From CBDCWQ01 sp965223435 (GTDB lineage Bacteria > Myxococcota > Kuafuiibacteriia > Kuafuiibacteriales > Kuafuiibacteriaceae), in assembly GCA_965223435.1 (NCBI GenBank), contig CBDCWQ010000017.1:62001-126000 (forward strand): DNA of 64,000 nt, given 5' to 3'. Positions 9,507 through 18,900 of this stretch are shown here, one piece after another. The translations under genes and the position numbers were made by a program. Every line of letters begins with the position of its first letter. Within the stretch, counting starts at the first letter, position 1. Below the pieces are notes generated by a model. That model did not search any database. It saw only the letters and a list, made by a program, of their open reading frames with translations, and was not told where the DNA came from.

Positions 9507-9957
9507 TGGACCCTGCGGTGCCGGCTCACGTACTTCCGTGTACGCTCCACGGGCTCCTCGGGCCCGGCTTTGCCTAGCACCTGGCTTCGAACTCGTGCGT
9601 TCCTGTTTAGAATACGCACTTTTCACGGCGCGGCACGAATTCGTCATCCGTGCCGCGAACGCGTCATGCGTGTTCTTAAAATGGGATCGAATAAATTTAA
9701 AGTACACGTTCGTCAGAAAATACATGACAAGGTATCTTTCTATTGAAGAAATATAGAGAGAACCGCCAGCACTCAGCCCGCGGGATCAATTAAGGATGTC
9801 TTATCGGCGCACCAAAAAAGAAAAATCAAAGCACCAATGCCAAACAGCCTCGCATGAATCAGATTGCAGGCACTATCCGGCATTGGGCCGAGTGACTACA
9901 AAATCAACGAATACAACGGGGAATACTATAGGCCCTAAAGGCGGGCATACTCACCCT
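9507..9957. other. AT-rich intergenic region with no gene seen
   Basis: About 450 bases between two minus-strand genes. It is markedly more A/T-rich than its surroundings, especially about 9660-9900. It should hold the promoter of the lyase-like lipoprotein and the end of the giant gene's transcript. No convincing RNA gene, terminator hairpin with T run, or coding region was found. Short open frames here do not look like protein. Confidence 0.5.
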
Positions 9958-12900
9958 CTACGGTTCGAAAACGTTTGGGTAGGCTCGGCGGAGTTCGTCT
10001 TGTTCGTGGGTTTGTAGGGTCTCGAAATCGATGATGAGTCCCGGCATGGAGGAAATGCCGGTGGTGCGAAGGGCGAGGGCTGCTTCGTGACCCTCGAGGA
10101 AAACCAGTTTCCCACCTTTGAGGCGGAGCTGGAGGATCGGTTTGACGATGGTCTTGCCCTCGCGCAGCGCTTTGATGAGGGCGTCGACGCGGGTTTGGTT
10201 CGCGGTGGTGGGGGCATCTTCGAGCGAGACTTCAACGGCTTCGGTAGCAAAGCGATAGGTTTGGGCAAGAACGTCGGTGGCATGTTCGTGGATGATGAAG
10301 CGACCGCCGCCAGGCAAGACCCCCCAAATGTCGGAAGGGGACACTTCGCGGGGAATGAGGACCTCGGGGTTGAAGGGCTCAAGTCCAGGGAATATGGCGC
10401 CGAGGGCGATGCCGTCTTGAGGGCGCACGAAGTAGAAGGTGTCGCCAAACAGGGCGGCGTAAACATGGGAGAGGGTGGTCACGTAGGCGCTGTTTTGACC
10501 GCCGGTCCAAAGGTGTTTCATGAGGTGGGTTTCGGTTCCCTCCGCCTGAAACCCGTCGACAAAGATCGCCTCGGGCTGCTTTCGGCTGGGGATCAAGGTG
10601 ACGCGATTGGCCAGGCGGCGCGCGTGGTCCAGCTGCGTTCGGGTGAGGCCAAGGCTAGCGTCCAAGGTGTGGTCGATGTGGTGCGGAAAGGCGCCGGGGT
10701 TGCTGCCGGGCCAGTCCCCAGGGCGGGGAACAAAGCGCGTCGGGACGGTGGTTTGATGGAGCGCCTTGGCGGCGAGAAGCCTGGGAGCGTCCAGGGGCCA
10801 TACCGAAAAGCCCTCGGGCGTGTCGTATATTTTGATCGGATTGTTGAGGTCGAAACCTTCGGCTTGAAGGGTCTTCAGGGCTTCATCGAATGAGGGTGAG
10901 AGCGCCTGGTTTTCCGGTGTGCTGAGAGGGCTGGATTTTTGCACATCGATGAGGGTGATGTCCATTTCCGTAACGTGCGTGGGGTACTGGGACATCACGT
11001 TGACTCTTTGGCCGTGGACAGAGCGGCCAAGGGGCTCGTGGGCACCGGCGGCCAAGGCGCCAGGGTATGTTTTGGTCAGGGTGGTCTTTTGGGATGGAGT
11101 TAAGGTCTTCACGTCGATGATGGCCGCTCCCGTGACCGGCGTTGCGTGGAGGTACTCGAGGGCGTGCGTATCCACGATGCCGTCGATGACCACCGAAGAC
11201 CCATCCTCATGGCGGACGATCAGGACGGGTTTGGCATAAGCTTTGCGCGCGAGGATCTGGTCTGCGCGTTCAACGACATCCACGGTGGGCACGGCCGGTA
11301 GGTTGAGGGTACGGATGGGCACATCTTTGAGTTCGGTCGCCAGGGCGTACGCTTTGGAGAGCGGCTCCTCCGCGGCGTTGTTGATCTTGAATACCCCTGT
11401 TTTGGCGTCTTCGTTGAGGGTGAACACGCCGAGGACGTCTTGGCCTGAGATACGCTCTTCAACTGCGATTTCATGCTCGAACAGGTTCAAACCGTGGGCT
11501 GTGTCCAAATCGACGCCTTCTCGGGGGCGGACCACGTACACCCGCCCGGGCCCATACTTCTTTGCTTTGGGTTCTTTGGGTCCGGTATCTCGGGCATCAG
11601 AAACGGTGTCGATGACCCAGGCCATTCTTTTGGTCGTGGATATCCAGCCGCTTTTGTCGCCGTCGTAGACATGTTTGGACAGGTCGAGCTCGGTTCCCTT
11701 CGCGGTGAAGCCATTCTTGAATGCTTGAGTGTGGGGCTTGGGATCAACGCGAAAGGTTGTTCTGAGAACCAGCAAGCGGCCGAGATCGATGCGGAGCGGA
11801 TGAAGACCGAACCGGGTCCCGGGGGCGTATTCTGGTGTTTTGAAAGCAGCCAGGGCGCTGGGTTCGGTGGGCTGGCGAACCAACGCGACGGGCGCCTCGG
11901 TTTCACCCAAAAGATTCATGGCGGCAAGGCGTATCGCGCTTTCGATTTCCACGAATAAGCGCCCCGAGGGGTGGAGGTATACAAAAATAGGGTCTCCTAG
12001 GTCGAAGCCGTTCCGAACCAGTGCCGCGATTTCGTTCTTGATCCCCGAGTATGCGGATGACAGCTGGTCGAGAGCCCATGCCGAACGGACCAGATCTGCG
12101 ATGGGGACTTCGGCGACTGTTCTTGGGTAATGGTCCTCGTCGGTCACCTCTTTGCCCCCCAAGAGGCGCCGCACTTTTTGCCCTTTGAGTTTGGCTTTTT
12201 CTTCGTTTGCGACGTCCAACACGCTGTAGTGGTGATGGAGGTCATCGGTGGTGACGCCGAGGGTCATGCCGTCTTGGTTGGAAACGGTTTGAAAAGAGGC
12301 ATCTACCAGAAGATGCGGATGTTCGGCGAAAGGTTCGCCGATCGGCGGATCTTCGTCGAAGCCTACGATGAAATCATCGAGCCTTGGGAGGGCGTAGGTG
12401 TTCTGACCACTTTTTGTTTTGGGTGCCAGCGATGGCGCTCCTGGCCGGCTGAGGAACATCATAGGGCGACCCGGATCCATCGCAAAATACCCGAAGGTTG
12501 GCTTGTATTCAGGCAGCTTGCGGCCCATGGCATCGAGTTGGGCGACTATCTTGGTGATGTCAAAATTGTCCTCGGACTCCACAAATCCGTTGAGGCTGGC
12601 GGTGAAGCGGTGAATATGAAAGCCGACAACCTCGTCGAGATCCTCGGCATACAGCTTGTGGACTTCAAAAGCACTCACCGCGCTCGCCCGTGTGAGGTTG
12701 GTTCCGTGCCAACTTTCGATGATTTCATCGGGGGATTGTTTTTTCCGATGGGGAAACAATTGGACCAGATCAAGGGGGACATCAAAGTCCTCGATGGTGA
12801 AATGGTGTGTGGCTCCGACTTGCTCGACCTTGATCTTGTTGGCGATGGCGGCCATGGTCCAAAGATCGCGAAGCTGGGGGGCGCCAAAAGCATCGATGGA

Positions 12901-15900
12901 AACCGCCAGTTCGGTGATGTATCCCGAGCGCGCTTGGGTGGGAACTACTCGAAAAATGGGCTTAGAAACCGGTGTCTTGAGGTCACCGGCGCGCATGATG
13001 ACCAGTTCTGGGTGGGAAAACGACCGGTCTTGGGGCGAAAAGCCTAAGACAAACTGCGTCACTCGATCCGCTCCTTGCACCTCGAAGAAGGATGCAAAGT
13101 GATGGGTGTAGGCCCGCGCGGCCAGATCGGGGTAACGCGAGTCTGGTCTCGCTTTGTCAGAAATGAAAGCGCTGAAGTTGATTTCGTACTTCTTGATGAA
13201 GACCCCGTCTTTTTCACCAAGTTTTTCTGCACGCATGTCATGGTGAATGGGCTCGAGCAGAACCTTGGCCCCTCCCGTGTTCAATTTTTCTTCTCCCCGC
13301 AGCTTTTTGAGGAAACCATCAGGAAAGTCGTCTGAGATGCCGTACGAGGCGATGTCCTCCGACGAAAGTCGGAGATTGTGGATGACGAGGTTGAATCCAT
13401 CGATGTGGATGTCGACCCCCGTGTTTTGCCCTTTTTGTTTGAGGGCTTCAAACATCAGGGCGCGTATTTCGGGTGCCGGCAAGATGAAGTGGGTCAGGGG
13501 TATCCATTTTTCGGGAACGAAGCCTTTTGCTACGTGCGCCCCGATGTACGGAAGGTCCGTGAGTGCCAATGCCTTTTTCTCTACCGGGGTGACGGGATCT
13601 TCAGGAAGCCAGCCGGGTGCTCGGGGCACCCGGACGGGGATGTCGAGCATCTGTTCAATGGGGTCAAAGACCACGGGTGCGATTTTCATCGCCTCGTTGA
13701 GGCGACTGGCCGACAACCACCAAGCGAAGCTGTTTCGGACCGTTTGCACCAAAGGACGGCTGCTCAATTCAATGTAAAGCTTTGTAACCGTGTACTTGTC
13801 TCCGAGTTTCTGTACATCGTTGAGCGCATGCTCATTGCTTCTTACGAACCATGCATCTCTGATCCCGCGTGCGGTTTTCAAAGGATAGGCCGTTTTGCCT
13901 AGCATAACTTCTTCGGTGCTCGAACCTGGGCTCCAAAGGCCGCGCCGCAGTTTGGTGTAGTGGTCCTTGGGCATGTGGATCACGTCTGCGCCAAAGGCAC
14001 TGGGCAAATCGACGATATAGGTGCCGTTGGGTTCTGTCTCAACGCGTATCGAGTACGACATCAGCTTGGGAATGATCTCGTGCGTTGTGGGTATCTCAAG
14101 GCGCGACACGAACAATTTCGGGGGGGCACTGCCCTCCATGACGAGAGGCACAGACGTGACCGGTTTGGCACCGGTCACCGGGACGTGTCGGAGGAGCGTC
14201 TGCGTCAGAACCGACAGGGCTTTAGGGGGCACGCGTACCATATTTTTGTCGGGCTCAACCGGTGGCCATGGGTTTGCCTTGGTGCCGGATGGCGCGTTTG
14301 GTGGCGAACCGCCGCCAGTCATCCCGACACCGACGCCTCCTTTGGTCCAAGGGCTGTAGAAGGGCTGAACGAGTTGGGGGCTCTCGGTGGACCCCACCCC
14401 GAAATGGTGATGAATGCTTGGGTAGAGGGGAAATGGACCGTAGGCCGACTGCCAGGGCGGGGCCGTCGCTTTTTGCGGGTTAGGCGGGTCTTGGCTTTCA
14501 CCGCTCTCGGACACAAACTCGATCATCCGAGAGCCGCCTTGCCGGGGCTCAGGGCGAATTCGGATTCCGTAGCGCGTCGCGTCATGAATGAGCGTGCTGA
14601 GTGAAAGAAAAAAGGTCTGCACTGAATGTAAGAAAGCTTCTTCGTTGTCGCTGACCGATGAAAACTTGGTGGCGAGTTCTTGAAAATGCGCCCAAAACGG
14701 ATTCTCGTCTTGGACGGTGGTCCAAAGGGGGTTGTTTGCAGACAGTTCTCGATCGCCGCGAAGGACAGCCAGTGGCTCTTCAAGAAGGCGCGCCCAAACC
14801 GAAATGTGATCGCCAGTGATATGCACCAAAAACTCGTGAGGCGCCAGAGTCGAAGCGGTGTCGAGTCGAAAGGTCTCTTCAGAGGCCACCCAGTGGGCGA
14901 GGTTGCGTTCGTCGAGCAAGTAGTCCTTCAGGCCCAAACCAATCTGGGCTGCGTCCAGCTCAGCGCGTGGGATGTATGTTGATCCCAGGGCATCCGTAGG
15001 TCTGGCCTCCCCGAGGCTGACATGAACCAGGGCCTCGCCAAAACGGCCCTGCTGGGGGACGTACAGGCTGGTCTTGGGTCCGAGCGCACCCAAAAAGGGT
15101 TCTTGCCTCACCCGAGATCCCACCGTGATCTGGTGGGAAGTGATGTAGACCTGAAACTCGTGGCGCGCCTTCGGTGGGGCGCCTGGCACCCTAAAGTCTT
15201 CTTCCCGAAGGATCCAGGCCGCAATCGCGTCGTCGTCAAGGGTGTGTGGGCCGCCGTCTTTGGCCGGCCACTTTAGAGACTGGGGGTCGAAGGAGCCTCG
15301 GAGCGCGAATCCGGGGGCGAAAGCGGGGTCGAGCCATTCATCGCCCCGGTAAATGTACACCACGGCTTCTCCTTGGTCGCTGCTCGCCGGGTGGTAGATA
15401 GAATGAACGCCCGAGTGCCCAATGGGGTCTATGATGAGCTTCCCCCGTGGCCTCAGGTACACAAACGCAAAGAGCTGCGTGGACTGCACGCGGATTTTTT
15501 TTGAGCTAAACGGGAGGACGAAACGGGCAACCCACGGATGGGAAACCGTGGATGCGACCGACAGGGGCGCCTCTACGCGGATGGCCAGGTCAGCCCCTTG
15601 GATGGGCGTCTCATCGGCGACAAACAGACGGACGGCGTGGAGTCCGGACTTTTTGGGGTGTACACGGAAGCGTCCCGGGGTTTCGGTCGGCGACAGATCG
15701 GCGACGATGGGGCCGTCGGAGCCTTCGGTCAGCACCTGGAGGTCGTCTAGGAGCGTGCTACCGGTATAGGGTCTGGATTCGCCCCCGACGATGGCACTGA
15801 GTTCGATGAAGCTTGTTTGTCCTTTTTGGAGTTCGAAGCCTCCGACCGTTCCAGTGCCATTGCGCTCTGCAAAAACAATGTAGGGCGAGCAACGGTGTCC

Positions 15901-18900
15901 ATCTACGGTCACAATGTAGGGGGCGCGCTCGTCGGCCGAGCTTTTCATCTGAATCTCATAGTTTCCTTCGTGGGCGCCAAGACCTTGATCCAAAAGTTTG
16001 GCCACCGTCCACTCTGGGGGCTGCACGTCCTGGGGAAAGAGGGTGAGTGAAACCTCAGGAGGACTTCCGACGGTGGTACAAAAACGGGGTGGCGTTTCGT
16101 GGGCCTCATGTAGACGGCCGACAAAGACTTCTCGTCCGGGGTGGGTTTGGTTGTCGAGGACCAACCACAGACGATACACACCCGGTGTTGCGTCTGTTCC
16201 ACCGACGACCAATTCATGCGCGCCCGCTTGGCGCGGGTGAAGTGCGATGCTGTGAAGCCCGCCTTGGTCCGCGACCTTGAGCTTCTCCCTCGGACTGTTT
16301 GGGCTTTTGGTTTGAAGACTGCCGATGGAAAACCGCGGCGGCTCTTGTCCGCTCTCGCTTTCGACGATGGCGCCCAAGGCCCGATGACCATCCAAAAAAA
16401 GCCGGGCAGTCCACACAGGTTTGTTGGCGGTCAGCGTGATGTCGACGGAGTAGGCAGTGAGGCCGTTCATATCTTGGGCTACGGGGTTGAATTGAGCTTC
16501 GTAGATGTGGGCGTCCTGGTGTAAGCGACCCCGGGTCGCCGCGTAGTCATAGACGTCAATAAACCAGATCAAGGCGGTGCTCGATTCGAGTTTGGTCGAC
16601 AGATCTTGTATTCTTTGACTTGAATACATAAACCCGTGGTCTTCGACGAATCGCTGCATCCAGAGCCAAAGGTCATCCCCGACGGCTCCGAGGGCCTCGG
16701 CGCGCGCATGACCCGGATTGTGGTCGACGAAAGTCCAAAGCCCGAGCACCAAGCCCGCGGTTGCCTCCAGGTGGTACGATTGAGGTTGCTTGTTTTGCTC
16801 TTGTTCGCTGAGTTGAATGTACGGATCCCGGAATTCTCGTGGGAAGTAGTGTGTGCCTCGGTAGGTGGGGCCGTGGGCACCGTCAGGTACCCTAAGCGGC
16901 TTCACAAAGTGATCGATGGTATATTGCAAACAATCCGCAAGTTGATCACGTTCTTTTTGGACCAAGTCCTTGTAGTCTACAGAGATGGAGAGCCAGCTAC
17001 AATTGTCGATGGCCGAGAACGGGCTTGGCCTGAAATGCCCGCGTTGGTCGAAGGTCCCGCCCGTGATTACTCGGCGTTCGGATTCGTCCCAAAGCTCTGT
17101 TAAGATGGCGTGTCGGACGTCATCTCGCCAGGTCTCAAGAAATGGGATGTCGAGTTTGTGGTTTTGTGGGTGGCCGAGTGCGTGATTGAGGACGCTCAAC
17201 ACGTCGAGGTTGTGTTCGGTGACAACATTGGTTGCGGAAATCATGGTTTTTGGAATCTCATCGTAACCGAGGCGATCGAGAACGCCGTAATATGTTTGGC
17301 CGTCTTCCATCTTCACCAGTTCTTGGGCGGTCATGCCTGCGCGCATGAGTCCCGAGTCCGTGCGGTAGCGCCCCAAACCAAGAAGCGCGGCGCGATAACA
17401 GTGGCGGTAGTCGTCTAAGTTGCGGTCTCCGTGGAACTCGGGTTCAAGCTGGGCGGCTTTGGGGGAGGCCAAAAACACACCGAGTCCGTGAACTGCCCAC
17501 GCGGAAGCGCCGGTGACGAGGCGTACGTCCTTCCAGTCGTCTCCGTGCGTGTTATAAGAAAAGTTCCAGCCTAGGATGTGGGCGTCGCCAGGGTCGTCGA
17601 ACGACCAAGTTGCATGATCGCAGAGCCAGCGCGCCATATCGCGGGCTTTTTCATGGTGGTGTTGGCGGGCCGCTTGCGCGAGTGCGATGCCTTGGGTGTA
17701 GACCCAGACCCGGTCGAATAGGGACAGCGTTTCACTGTCCTTGTCGTTGGGATCGTTTTGATACTCACGCTGCCCACCGGTCTTTGGGTTGTAGAGCGTG
17801 TCGCGCAACTGTAGCGCTCTTGCATAGTTGTTGCCCATGTTTGCCAAAAGCTCTTGGCCGGCCAGGGTGGCGTGAATTTCGGTGCCGCCGACGGCGAGAC
17901 CGAGCGAGAGCGCTGTGGCTCCGTCGGCGTGGCGAGCGGTCCAGAGGGTCATGCCTTCTCCGGTTCTTCCCTGAAGCGCATCGAGGTCGCCCGAAGAGAA
18001 GGTTCTTTCGGTCTTCGGAACCGGGCCGTCGTGCGCATCCACCGACAGGGTAAAGGGTAGGGGCCCGTTTTTGGGTTCGACCGGTTGAGGAGGCGCCCGC
18101 ATGTGAAATTGGTTGTCGACCGTGACTTGAAACCCGAGGGTTCCGCCGGTTGCTTTTGCCTGCTTGGGGGTGATTTCTACGTGTCTTCGGATTTCGTGCT
18201 CCGCAAGGATTGCGGCTCGACTGAGCATGATGCCCTCTTGTGGGTCTTGGCCGTCTGGCTTTCGAATCCAACTGGCCACCAGGAGCTGATCTAAGGCTGT
18301 GAGATCGGGTACGCCATACAGCCGATCCGCATGGTGCCCTAAGGCGCGTGGATGAATGGGTTTGGGGGCGTGGACATTCAACTTTTGGGGTGCTGACCAC
18401 GACCCGTCGCCTTTTCGTCGAATGACCTCGACGCCTTCGGCGTAGTAGCCTAAGGCAATGTCCCCGCGGGAGGTTGCGGCCAGTTTGGGCATATACCCAT
18501 GGGTGACCAGAGTCGGCTCGGACCATGTTTGGCCACCGTCGCTGGACTCAGTCATGTGGATAGGGTTCATGCCCGGTGTGCCCGGGTCGCTCGAAGGCCC
18601 TTTTTCGTACGCGACGAACATCTGTCCGCCTTCGGTGCTCACCACGCTTGGGTGGGACGGTCCGTAGACCTGAGACTCGGAAACGCTGACAGACAAAGGA
18701 TCGGTTTTGAGGCAGCCATCGGGTTCGGGGGTGAAGCGGTCTAGACCCTCGAAGTGGTCCACCTCGACCACACGCCAGGTCTGAAAGCTATCGTCTTGCC
18801 ATACACCTTGCCTCCACCCCGTTTCGATTTCGCCTTCCACCTCGACGGTCCGCACCGGCGAAACATGGTCGACATCAACGAGGTCCATGGCCTCGTTGAC

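Noticed and set aside
9507..9725. N-terminal extension of the lyase-like lipoprotein to 9725
   Set aside because: Arg/Ser-rich, not signal-like; the ATG at 9506 has a ribosome site and a correct lipoprotein signal.
10087..13102. Plus-strand open frames up to 305 codons inside the giant gene
   Set aside because: Antisense shadows of a high-GC gene; the minus-strand frame is continuous with coherent domains.
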